From the NCBI GenBank assembly GCA_015657535.1, contig JADHZB010000167.1, forward strand, positions 1 through 38,969: a DNA stretch of 38,969 bases, given 5' to 3'. Source of the DNA: Nephromyces sp. MM_2019 (Eukaryota; Apicomplexa; Aconoidasida; Nephromycida). Shown in pieces: positions 1-10,895 of the stretch (positions within the stretch are counted from its first letter, which is position 1; the number at the start of each line of letters is the position of its first letter). The notes below the pieces were generated by a model. It saw only the letters and a list, made by a program, of their open reading frames with translations, did no database searches and had not been told where the DNA came from. The position numbers and the translations under genes were made by a program.

Positions 1-594
1 GTAGAGGTTGGGGGGTGGGGGAGTGGGGGTTGTATTGGAGATTGATCCCTTAAAAAGTTTTCATAATCTAATTTTGCACCTCTAAAAGAGGAAAAAATTT
101 ATGAAATAGATAAGATTCCCGCTTTTGATGTATTTTTGATTTACCAATTTTTAGCACCAATTTCTTCAAATTTATAAAGTTTGCTGAAAGTGGTTTTTCG
201 TAGAAGAAGTTACTTCTTCTCTGATAAGTAAGAATATAATATATAAATCTGAGGTTTTTGCAGAAACAGAAAACGTGATTTTCAGCTGTATGTGTTTAAC
301 CTTTTTCAGTTCTCATTTCTGCTATTTTTCTGTGATTTTTTCCTATAATTTGTTCATTTTATAATAACCTATTTTATTTTTGTCTGATTTATTGATTTTT
401 TTGGAGAACTTTGGTGTGTGTGCGTTTTATAACATCTTGTCTTAGCTGGTGAAGCTTTTAATTTTTGAAAAAACATAGTTTCTTCAATCAGCATGCTGAA
501 GATATTTGTATTTTGTTAAAAAAAAATTCAAATAGCTACAATTCTAATCTTTTATGGGTGTAGATGGATGTTTATCGCTGATTATGTCGCTTAG
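1..594. other. T-rich intron or upstream sequence of the Rieske gene
   Basis: This stretch is T-rich on the plus strand and ends in a splice acceptor (gtcgcttag, ending at 594). The next codons are in the middle of the Rieske protein, so most of this is intron and the exons for the transit peptide and membrane helix lie here unseen or, more likely, left of the window. A short open stretch near 494-508 would read F-F-N-Q-H, tempting as the end of the helix-hinge exon, but no GT donor follows it in the right phase. Nothing else is supported. Confidence 0.5.
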
Positions 595-1542
595 GATGCT
601 GTTGCTCTGGGGAGCACTGAGGTAGATATCAGCCCTGTTGGTCCAGGACAACAGATTACCGTAAAATGGAGAGGAAAGCCTGTTTTCGTGAAGCATAGAA
701 CTCCGGAGCAAATTGCAAGAGCAAGGTTACACTGCTTCCTCTTCTTCCTCTTCTTCATCTTCTAAATGCCGCTTTTACATGATATCGATACGCTCCTTTT
801 AGCTTAATTTCGCGATTTCATACTTATTTTGCAGTAATTTCTAAGAATACAGTTCAGGCAGCAGCAGCTTTATGTTTTTTCCTGCTTTTTTCATCATCTT
901 GTGCAATTTTTTCTGGTTTTTACGTGTTCTTAATTTTTCACGATTTTCTGTGAGATTCTTCTACGAAAAAGCATGAATCTTCCAAGATAAACCTCATTCA
1001 TCTAAAACTAAACATACCCTACTGGTTCTCAGAAAAGAAGATGAAATAATAGATACGATGAAAGATCCGGAGCTAGACAGTGAGCGAACAAAGAAGCCGG
1101 AATGGCTTGTGAGCATCGGTGTGTGCACTCATCTTGGATGTATTCCTGTAGATGGAGGAGACTATCATGGCTATTTTTGCCCCTGCCATGGTTCCCATTA
1201 CGATACATCAGGTTTTAACTTGGGAAGGCCCAATTTTCTGATGTTTTTTCAGAATTTTGCTTGCCATCTTGTGCTTTTATTTTGGCACAGATTCTCATAA
1301 AACCTCCGTTTCCTGCTTCCTGAAGGCGACATTTGAAGTTATATTTGATCAAACACGTCGTGTGTGCGCATTATTTTTTTCCTCTAAAGTGCATACTAGT
1401 ATTTCAAGCTTCTGCAATACTCATCTTTTTCATTAAACCTGGATTTTTCTTTTTAGGACGCATACGCCAGGGTCCTGCTCCTGCAAATTTGGAGATACCG
1501 CCTTATAAATTCATTGATGATACTACGATTTTAATCGGATGA
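595..1542 (+). CDS. RIP1: Rieske iron-sulfur protein of mitochondrial complex III (5' partial)
   Basis: Catalytic subunit of the cytochrome bc1 complex, carrying electrons from ubiquinol to cytochrome c1 on the intermembrane side of the inner mitochondrial membrane. Three exons are visible: 595-725, 1033-1211 and 1457-1542, with consistent phases (0, then 2, then 1) and clean GT-AG junctions. They give 131 residues up to TGA. The cluster-binding boxes CTHLGC and CPCHGSH are intact: the first Cys and the His of box 1 and the first Cys and the His of box 2 are the 2Fe-2S ligands, and the remaining Cys of each box form the family disulfide. The conserved [17 protein letters not shown] segment precedes them and [17 protein letters not shown] follows. 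The protein ends in I-L-I-G as family members do. The transit peptide, membrane helix and hinge are not in the visible exons, so the start is missing. Both introns (307 and 245 bp) are T-rich. Confidence 0.95.
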
Positions 1543-4500
1543 TTTTTCAGAGCCTTAACTAAGCAATCAGTTTTTGTGCAGTGTATTTGAAGTGTGCGTA
1601 GGCACTTGATGCATCTTCAACTTTTCGGAGTTTTATATGATACTACTATAGAATGCCTCATTTTATGGATGGTGTCTTTGAAGTTTGTGTGTGTGTGCAT
1701 CAACTCTTCCGTTTTTCCACTACTTTGGGCGTTAAAGCTATCAAAATCGGTTAAACTTTGAAGATTTACTTTGCAAAAAGATGCTTGTGAGTTTTGATTA
1801 TTAAAAACGGAATGAAACTGCTTAAATTCGCAAAGTCTTCATGTTATTATCCTTCCACAGAGCCTTGCTGGCTTTATGTTTGTGAGATTCATATGAATCT
1901 GGCAGTGTTTGCACTTTGTAAAAGCCTCTGAAATCTTCTGTGTGTTTATATATGTGTTTTGGAGGGGTGTATTTTTCTCATTTTTTTAAGAGATAAGTTG
2001 AGATTTTGGATGATAATTTGATGACTTCGAGAGGTTCTTTGGGGAAAATGTGGTATGGAAGCGTTAAATTGCGACTACATTTATGGCAAGTGAATGTATT
2101 GAAGGATGGCGTATACTGTATTTACCAAATAATCGTGTGTGTGTTGGTGTGGTTCTGCGTGTGTTGGTGTGTGTGTGATTATACTTGCGTGTGATGTAAT
2201 ACTCTTGACTTTTTTAATTGATAAATTTGTTTTATTTGGCGGAAATAATGTGTTTCAATGATGAAAAGAGGAGATAGAGTAGATTGATTGTGTGTCTGAT
2301 ATATCGATTGCATTATGGAATAGTGAGTTGAGCGTATGCACGCAGGAAAACCCGTTATATGATGCCAAAGACTGACTTAGAACATCTTGCTGAGATCAAG
2401 CTTTACACCATACTATCTTAATGCCTCACATTCGGCTTTTGTTGAGCTTGTTTTCATATTTTCCTTGTAAAATTGAGTTCTTAACTTTCTCATTGAAGAT
2501 TCGTATTTTTGGCTTGACTTCATCGCTTTTGAGTGCTTAGCAGCAAATGTTTTGGCACTTTTGAGTAGGGATTCAGCAGCATATAGTACTCTGGTAGTTA
2601 AAAAAGTATGCTTCATCTCATGGCATTTTTGATATTTTGTTGATATTATTGAGGTTGTGGGACACACACCAATGTACTACTTAAATCATATGTTTTATCA
2701 TATGAAATTTCCATCGCGTGAAAGATCTGAAGATCCCTCGTTTCATGATGAAATGTGCTTTCAAATATAGATTTTTGTATTTGTGTGGTATATAACTTAA
2801 GGTGAATTCGATTGTAAGCAGTCTGATACGGAAACTCGAGTTTTTTGCTGCCGACTTGTTCAATGTGAACAGGATATCCTCCTTTTAAGCGCCTTCACAT
2901 TTTTTCCATTTGCTGTTGCTGAGATCAACTACTTGTGTGTGTTGAAGATGCCACAGCAAGAGAACTAAGCATTGCTACATAATAGATGCCACCTTTAGTA
3001 TGTTTCTCTCTCTTGTGTGTGTATATGTGTGTGTGCTGATACTATTTTTTTTAATGTTGCACTGTTTTAGTTTCGATTTTAACTCTCAACCCTACGGATA
3101 TTGTGTGACATACGTGATGAAACCATTCATCCTGTAGTTTGGCCGTCAGTTTGTATAATCGCTTTTGAAACTTTTTATGCGAAACTTGTGGGGGTTTTGG
3201 GGATAGATTGCCTCATCTGCGCTGATCTCTCCCGCGTTGCTAGTTTAGAGTAATGTCTTACTGGTTGAATGACCAGTCAAAGTCACATAAAATATCATTA
3301 TTGATAAAAAAAATGTATACAGTCTGTTTGGTTACTGTTGGTTAAGCTTTGTAAATTTCTTGTGTGGTGGCATTTCGTCGGTACGCCGCGGATGAAATGC
3401 TTTGCACTGATTTTTCCGCGTGCTGAACTTAAGAATCACGTCGGCTCCGCGCTCGCTGGCTATATGTGAAGTCACCAAGAGTGCGATTCTACAAGTGGGG
3501 GGGGGGTCCGGTTTCGTCGTTGTAGTCCACTGTTCGGCGTAGAAGTTTCTAAGTAGATGATATGAAACAGGTTATTGAGCACATTTTGTAAAAAAGAAGG
3601 AAGCAAACAGTGAGGTTGGTGTAGGAACCTCTAAAGGAGCGCCATCGATATTTGTTTTTCGGAGCGGAAAAGCATCAAAGTTTTGTCTTTTTTATGCAAT
3701 TTCGCAAATACTCACATACCTTAATCTCTGAAGATGAAGCTAACATGATTCTTTTGAGCATCGAAATTGCACGCTTCTTCTGCTCGGATTGGAAGCCTGA
3801 TCATTGCAGTTACAAAGCGTGCAAGGAAGTCTGCAGGCAGATTACCGCTGCTAGCTTAATAGAGCATGGCTAGATGGCGCATCATGAGCAACTATTGTGC
3901 TTTGCTATAGGTGTGCTTTTGTTCGAGAATTGCTTCTGCCTTCTTCATAACTATGAGATAGCCGTGATATTCGAGGTCACCTTAGTTGACTTGTAGCTTT
4001 TAGTACGATTTCGCAGATAAGTGGTTATGAGACGATATAGGCCTGCTGAAGCAGTGTGTTCGATATGGCTCCAGTGCGGTGTATGTAAGACGTTACAAGA
4101 TCAGATAATACAGAGATACTTAAAATCTACTTGTATCACAAAATAACACACTTTTTGATAATAATATTTCTAGTGCAAGAAGAATAACTATACATATAAG
4201 AGGTATTGCTAGAGCGAGATGCTATATAGCTATACATATAAACTGCGCTGCTAGCAAAATATTAAGAGATCAAATAGAAAAATAAGTTACCAAAACCCAT
4301 TTCAATAAAGAAGACTTTAGTATAACTAATACTGAATTCTGCTAAATAAAACAACCCCAAGGCAGGTAAAACATAAATTTAATGTGCCTTTCTAAGCATC
4401 GTTGAAAAAATTCGAAAATATATGTGATTTATTGTATATGGAGGTCGTGTACATGAGGAAGGGAATGCCGCGGCAAAGTACTAGTTCATAGGGGGTTTTA

Positions 4501-4800
4501 GCTAATCACCCATTTATGGAGCCGTTGCTGTAAAAGAATATACCTTGCGTTTATGGTAGCATGCAAATCGGTTCATAAAGATGAAATTTTTCGTTTACTG
4601 AATGTTTTCGTTTTTATTATATTTATTGCTTCTTTTGTATAGAATTGGTGCTTGCATTTATTTTGAAATTGAGTTTCAATAAGGAATCTCATTTTCGTAT
4701 GAGTATTAGTATGATATACGCATTGTAAATTCCTTGTATTAGTTTAAGAATACTGAAAAAAGATAATTAGAAGATGATTTTGTTTTCAGAAATTAGGTGA
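1543..4800. other. Gene-poor stretch with TG microsatellites
   Basis: No gene can be identified. The plus strand is T- and G-rich up to about 3.1 kb, with repeated short (TG)n runs (about 1688-1697, 2136-2186, 3015-3035), the same texture as the Rieske introns. A G/C-richer island lies at about 3180-3560 and ends in a run of nine or more G near 3497. Two open frames look mildly coding: minus-strand 2413-2667 (rich in Lys and Ser) and plus-strand 3652-3873 (cysteine-containing, non-ATG at its first codon, first Met near 3694). Neither has a recognisable motif or clear splice sites, so they are not called as genes. Confidence 0.4.
3370..3400. repeat. Short inverted repeat in a GC-rich island
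   Basis: GCATTTCGTC at 3370-3379 faces GATGAAATGC at 3391-3400, giving a 10-bp stem with one mismatch around an 11-base GC-rich loop. It lies in the only GC-rich island between the Rieske gene and 5 kb, so it could be a regulatory or transcript-end structure. Its role is unknown. Confidence 0.4.
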
Positions 4801-4802
4801 AT

Positions 4803-4915
4803 AAATTCGTAGAATATATATCGAGTGTATGGAATATACATCAAGTTTGTAGAATATATATCAATTGTGTAGAATATATCAAGTATGTAGAACATATCAA
4901 GTATCCAGAATATGC
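4803..4915. repeat. AT-rich minisatellite of 18-22 bp units
   Basis: Five to six imperfect tandem units resembling TAGAATATATATCAAGTGTG run through this stretch. Units shorten from about 22 to 18 bp from left to right by loss of AT dinucleotides. The minus-strand frame through it reads as a Tyr/Ile-rich repeat, which is a by-product of the tandem array rather than evidence of a protein. Confidence 0.8.
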
Positions 4916-5256
4916 GTCTTCTACCGGTACCCAAAAATATTCTGGGACGATGTAAGAAAAAAATAATCATCTGGGAATACGGCTGCAGAAAGCAGGATCA
5001 TGTATACGTGCTAGACTCTCTAGTTGTTAGAGTTTCGCTCGCAAAAGATGGTTGCTTAGGCATTGCGGTTGGTACGATAATATTGTTTGGATGTCTTCGT
5101 TTACTCTTAACGCTCCATGGCCCCCAAGAAACTCATTCTTTGTTGGGATCTTTACATAAAGAAATAGTCAAAAGAGTGTTGATCAAACATCAAAAAATAT
5201 GTTTTTTTTCTTCGAAAACCAGAAAATTTTTCGGCATATGCGTCGAGTCACATTAA
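4912..5256 (+). CDS. Uncertain open reading frame, 114 residues
   Basis: An ATG-initiated frame starting in the last unit of the AT-rich minisatellite. It would encode a basic protein with one hydrophobic segment near residues 50-68 (C-L-G-I-A-V-G-T-I-I-L-F-G) followed by a Lys/His-rich tail. No family is recognised. The frame could be chance in AT-rich DNA: the start lies inside a repeat, an internal GTAAGA could equally be a splice donor, and there is no supporting neighbour. It could also be an exon of a larger gene. Confidence 0.2.
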   Translation: MRLLPVPKNILGRCKKKIIIWEYGCRKQDHVYVLDSLVVRVSLAKDGCLGIAVGTIILFGCLRLLLTLHGPQETHSLLGSLHKEIVKRVLIKHQKICFFSSKTRKFFGICVESH

Positions 5257-6533
5257 CCCACTTATATGATTTATAGCAAAAATACAGTAGTGGCTAGGTT
5301 TTTACCAAAGATATTCTAGAGAGTGCAACATTCAAAAGATTGGCGTAAGGGAAAAACTTGCCATACACCAGCCCTGGCTTAAGTGGATGCTAGCGTGGCT
5401 AAGCTTTTCGATGCTGCAGATAGAGCTTCCCTTTTATCGGGTTGTGAAAGGGGAGCCCATTGCCGTTTCTTTTTTTGACTATTCCGCAGTTTTAACCTAT
5501 TAAAAGACCCGGTTTATGGGCCACTTAGTGGCTTGACACCATGCCCCAGGTTTAGAGCAAACACACATAAGCTTCAAGCTGAACGTGCTAATCTCTCCTT
5601 TGATGCAGGTCTCTACGCTGCTACCTCGTTTTTAGTCCTGCCATGGGGCAGTACTGTGTTCACTGCAAAAATCTGGAAACATGAGGAAGTGTGACTTTGC
5701 CCCGGGTTGCATGGCCTAAATTGGGATAATTCAGGGCTCCCTTACGTGTATCTTTAGAAAAGCAACATTCTATGTCAACCAATGTGAAAATAACAGCAAA
5801 GCAGCGGTAAGAGGGAAGGGGGAAACCGTGGTACAAAGAACTCGCAGCTAGACATGAACTCAACCCCGAAACAGCTGTAAGAGGGAGGGGGAAATGGCAC
5901 TAAAAAGGACTTACAACCTACGGTTGCTATGCGTGCTATGGTAACACTCATTCTGCGCTTGGGAAGGAACTCCTTAAATTTGTTGTGGAAGCAGAAAGCA
6001 GGTCCAAGTTATATACCAAGTCATTAAAGCACTATTGTATTACTCTGATATTTGCTAGTCCACCCATTGGCTGCAATGTTATGAGGCGCTAAGGCAGGAT
6101 GCTGCCTCGCAGTAAAATGTCACAAGCCCCATTCTGTAACAATTTTAAAGACAGAAATGGGTAAAAGAGCAAACGCTTGAAGTTTTTGTTGCTTTTTTTC
6201 CAAGACAAAGCTGCTAAAATTTCAATACTTAAGTAATGTCTTGTTAAACATTTATCACTTCATGTACAGCTGAAATATAAAACAATAGAATAATTTTAAA
6301 TCTTTCAACGATAAAAAATTTGTTGTATGCCAAAAACGCATTTTTTTTATTCTCTATAACGGTTTGATCCTTTCCTTCCTAAACGCCTCTTACTCCACAG
6401 ATGACATCATGAAACTGGAGTCGACAGGTACGATTCTTCATATTGGATAATTTTTCCCCGAAATTTTATGAGTTGCACTTCTTAAGTTACTATTACGAGA
6501 CGGGTTAATGGTGGGACGTACCGCTAGAAGTAC

Positions 6534-6660
6534 CCGCAAGAACTTTAATACGAAGAGCTCAATGTCCCGGCAGAAAGTGACGAGATACTCATGCGGGAAT
6601 GTGCTCATAAAAACATAGCAACGATCTTCCATGGAACATGATGAAATGATCACGGCAACC
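6534..6660 (-). CDS. Candidate internal exon of an unidentified gene
   Basis: On the minus strand a CACTGCAG acceptor precedes 6660 and a CGG|GTACTT donor follows 6534. The 127 bp between are open in one frame (42 codons plus one base), GC-richer than the surroundings, and read like protein: it includes the peptide YVFMSTFPHEYLVTFCRDIE. Entry is phase 2, exit phase 0. The partner exons were not found with certainty; possible in-phase terminal exons start at TTTTAG or TTACAG acceptors between 6100 and 6220. Family not recognised. Confidence 0.25.
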
Positions 6661-7345
6661 CTGCAGTGTAATTATGTTCTCATTTAGCAAAAAAAACCTA
6701 CTAGTACACTTCCAAGTTTCCACATTGAAATGCAGTAGCATGTCCCGAAAACGGATTTGCATGTGTTATGACCTGCATTTATTTCAGAAAATGAAGCAAC
6801 TTTTGAATTCCCTACTTTTCATACAAATTGATAGGGCCAAATACGTTCAGAGCCAAGTTGCCTGACGAAAGAAATTACTTTCAGGATTAACATGAGGTAT
6901 TTTTTTTTATCCTGCCTCTCAAAATTCGCAGCTCAATAACATTTTGCCTACTTGATAAGACCCAGTAAACCACACGTGAAGCATATCATGTGAAAAGGCG
7001 CAAAAAACTATTGCAACTTTACTACCATTAATGTATTGGTAAGGCCTGCCGAAAATGCTTGAGGGAATCTCGATTAAGTAATGAAACTCATCGTCTTTTG
7101 TGACTCGACGCACACAAATATATACAGATGCACACACATTTTTATAACCCACACCCACACGCACCAGTACAAACACACTTCCAGCGCCAAGCAAACCTAA
7201 ATCTATAATACTGCGATATCCACGATGCCTCACGGTGACCAAAAGAGTAAACTAACTCAACATTAATGTAGTTACATTACTCCTCCTTTAGAGTCTTGTT
7301 GCCGACAACTCTAGCAACGTTCTCCCCAAATCATCAAAAGTGATT

Positions 7346-7628
7346 TTATTCGCCAAAAAACGCCAGCTTTCGATAAACCCACAACTCAGAAAAGACAGCT
7401 ATTTGCGACACACACATCGCGTTTAATATTGGCGTATTCCAATGGTAGTTGAACTCCACTACTACTCAAGTTTTTGTATATCCAAAGCTATGCATAATTA
7501 GCGGCATTCATTCATATGCTCTTGCAACTACGATAAACGTCAATCTTACCTACAGAAGAGGAGGAACAGGACTCTAGAGAGGTCATAACCTCATAAGAGC
7601 CACTGGCCGCGAATGTTCCAAGTCCGCA
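7346..7628 (-). CDS. Candidate last two exons of an unidentified gene
   Basis: Minus-strand exon 7550-7628 (acceptor AATATAG, donor GTAG|GTAAGA) encodes 26 residues containing CGLGTFAASGSYEVMTSLE and a Ser-rich end. It joins in phase 1 to 7346-7398 (acceptor CAAATAG), which reads VFSELWVYRKLAFFGE and stops at TAA. Splice sites and phase agree, which supports a real 3' end of a minus-strand gene whose upstream exons lie between 7.7 and about 10.9 kb. A second frame through the last exon is open even longer, so the junction is not certain. No family is recognised. Confidence 0.28.
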
Positions 7629-10403
7629 CTATATTAAGCGTTTTTGAGCTTTCAGGCACTCCGCGTCAATAAAACGCGTTTAAGTTGATAAATCGACGAT
7701 AAAGCGTCTAAACCATCAAAAAAAAACTCAGGCTCTGCTCTCGAGGAATGTTAGAAGAAGACTCAAAATTTTTAAAACATTCAGAAATCAGTTACAAGCC
7801 TAGGGATGCTAGCAAGACGCGGCATCTTTGCGAGGGAGCAGCAATATATTCACCATAGCTTTTACATACAGGATTAAGGTGGAGAGTTGCGGCAAAAACC
7901 AAAAACTCTTGTGCTATTCACCTCAGTTTTACAACAAAGTAGAATTTGCACTCTCTACTACCAAACTTCAACGATTGGGTAGTGAGTGGGGCTATCAGGC
8001 AAGAGCATCTTTCATTTTTTTAACAGGGTTCTACTAGGCAGAAATAAAGTCGGCTTTTAAGAAAAGCTAGTACTTTTTTAATTAGCTGTAAGGCCCATTT
8101 ACTCGTGACTCGCCAAAGGATTTACAAATACCACCTGCTTTGCACTGAAGATGCTCCCATTTCAGAGCATAATTGATGCACATCATGAAATCAAGCTTTT
8201 TTTGCAAGAGGATCAGGCGCCCATCTGAAGATACATTATACGATGCGAAAACTCATGATTGCACACACGACTTTTTCAAGGTACCAATATATTCTTTGAA
8301 AAAATGATAAAAAACGACAAAATTAGAAGCCAAATTAAAGTGAAATGCGCATCAATCAGCTTTGTTTGATAGTGTTAAGGTTTAAACAAAAGGAGACTGG
8401 AAAAACAAAGTTAAAAACAGGTTTTACCGGTAACATTCAGTTAATCCACGACGGTGATACGTGCCGGGCTGATGCTCTGCTCCGTCATAAATAGCTGAGT
8501 ACAGCGAAAAAGTAAGCTTCTTTCGCATTAATAAGGGGAGATATAACCTCCTTTTTTATGTTTTTGTAGTTATTCTGCTAATATACACCACCGATTAATT
8601 TCAATATAACATACACACATATATAAGAGGAGAGAAACACCCCAGCAGCAGTATTTTGGAACCATCGAGAAAATAAAGGATTATAAGAAATTTGCTAGAA
8701 ATCAGAGCTCTTGAAGATATTCCCATTATACACTCAAATATCTTATCTAAAACTCAAAGCGGATGCAAATAAAAAAGCATTTCCTTCGTTGTTTATAGCT
8801 TATGATGCTATAAATCAAGAGAATTTCGTAGGTTCTAACACTACATTTGATGTCTTATCTACTCAAGAACTGAAAAGCAAGTTACACCAACAAAGGCTGT
8901 AGTCTGCTAATGATACTGGAGTAAGATATCTAAAATAAGGGAGCGTGGCATCAAACACACGAGAAATGCGTCAAGAAGCTAGTGAAATCTATGTGCTGCT
9001 GTTTCATCTCTTTAAATGATGCTTTTGTTCCCATAAAATTGACGCTGCCTTGCTGACCTGTCAGTGGCTAACCCAGTAAAACACACGGATATCACACACC
9101 ATATAGCAGGAGAAAAAAAAGTGAAAGAACTATACTTTAAAAGACTACTTACTAAGCCTAGTCTCGTAGTAGCGGCACCTATTAAAGTAGAATGCATTAA
9201 GCCTATTACTGGAAAAGCTATACTGAGGCACGAATATAATTACTCATCATTGGTATTTTCATCAATCTGCGAGAAATCTTCACACACGAAAAAAAATACT
9301 CAATTTAAACAGAAAATAAGTAGAACCAGTGTGTATGCATATAAGGAATTGAATGATGGCTGCTCACCACTGCAACATCAATCTTGTCAGAAATGATAAC
9401 CTAGATATCCACAAAAAATAGTAACTTCACAAAAAGATTGCACACACACACACATATATATAGCTCACATATACACTAAAATACCCACCAACATACACGC
9501 ACACCAACACGCCAACACCCACGAGTATCCGTGGTTGCTAAATCGAACGATTGATTGAAATAATGAAGAACACCCAAGACAAAGCTGTTGCTAAAGGAAG
9601 GACACACACACACTGTTTAGATGCATAGACTAGACCCTAAGCTGTAAATAGATTGGATGAAAGCAGTTAAAGTCATAAAACCTAGAAATCAGAGCAAATT
9701 CAAAAGCCAGCAGCAAACCTCGTGGGTCAACCAAAGCTTCCTGTACATCTCGATTTAATCCTGAGAAGACGAAATTCGGCAGAAATTCAGCGAATATTGC
9801 AGGAAACAGAAGATGATAAAATGAGTATTTTTTAAGATATAAGATACTAATAAAGCAGATCTTCATTAGAGCTGGGAAACCATTTTATCCTCTAAACTGA
9901 TCGTATAAATGGGCGTTTATATGCCAAGCACAAGATCTCTTGAGCAGCGTAAAAAGTAATCAGATTTGGATGAAAAGTGTTCAAAGCTTGGGGTTGTTTC
10001 TGTTTGCTTGACCTTAAAAAAACACACACTCACTGTTTTTGATAAGGACATAGAGAAAAAGCTCCTGATATGGCACATAAGCTCCAGTAAATTGACATCT
10101 TTAGAGAGACTAACTTATTAGAATCGCACACTCACACCTTCGTACACACGCACCTTCATACCTTCACATACACAGCCACATACGTGATTGATAAAATACT
10201 CACTTTTTTTTTCCTCATCGGTTAGCCAACGGTTCGACCATAAACTTAATAAACTGCAGAAAGGATTCAGCAGCCAGAACAGGAATGAAAAGATGAAATT
10301 TGCAAAAAAAAAGTGCGAAACTTACAAAGCATGTCTGACAGGAGGAAATGCAAATTCATCAATCCCTCTAAAAATAGTAGCAGTGCAGGACTTCAAATGC
10401 TAG

Positions 10404-10505
10404 ATAACACACAATAGAACCAAGAATCTAGCTCAACCCTAGAAACCCTATCATCTAGATATATATTATCAAATAACACACAATACAACCAAGAACCTAC
10501 CTCAA
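10404..10505. repeat. 33-bp direct repeat, 69-bp period
   Basis: The sequence ATAACACACAATAGAACCAA (start of copy 1 at 10404-10436) recurs at 10473-10505 with about four differences over 33 bases. Between the copies is AACCCTAGAAACCCTA, which resembles a telobox (AAACCCTA). The element lies just downstream of the L21 gene. It may be a small tandem duplication; no function is evident. Confidence 0.7.
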
Positions 10506-10895
10506 AAAAGAAGGTGGTGATGGTGATTCCTCCTGATAAATCAAGCAAAAATAACGTATTTTAACGATAAGACATCCAAAATTTTACGCACAACAATGTG
10601 TGTGTTGAAGTTAAAATAAGCTTGTTTGACTGAGAACACTTGATATTTTCATTGCTTTTAAATTTGATGAAAAAGGCAGCAAGAATAGTCAGTTAAATCA
10701 AATACTAAGATTTTATCAAAAGCAATTTGACAATAAATGATGCAAAGATGACGGCAGGGTGAAAAAATCGAAAAAAAAGATTTCTACTGTATACTCTCCC
10801 TTTTCAACGCCTATTAGCCAGACATTCTGCTGCTCGATTCAAAAGAGATAGACAGGTGTGTGTGTGCAAATTCTTCAGCTGACCAACATACCTTT

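Larger units (their letters stand above)
5257..10895. other. Gene-poor, CA-microsatellite-rich stretch with minus-strand exon candidates
   Basis: No gene could be reconstructed. The plus strand is A-rich with many (CA)n runs (about 7110-7175, 9440-9500, 10020-10170). Several minus-strand segments have good splice sites on both sides; the best two are listed separately. A weaker pair is 5915-5951 (ATG start, GTAAGT donor, phase 1) joined to 5746-5874 (TTACAG acceptor, GTAAGG donor), reading M-S-V-T-I-A-R-I-A-T-V-G and continuing without a stop. A tandem duplication with a 70-bp period (5801-5825 and 5871-5895) copies the pyrimidine tract of that acceptor. Plus-strand frames at 8711-8902 and 9043-9396 are open but have no ATG start or family signature; low T content on this strand makes such frames likely by chance. 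Confidence 0.4.
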
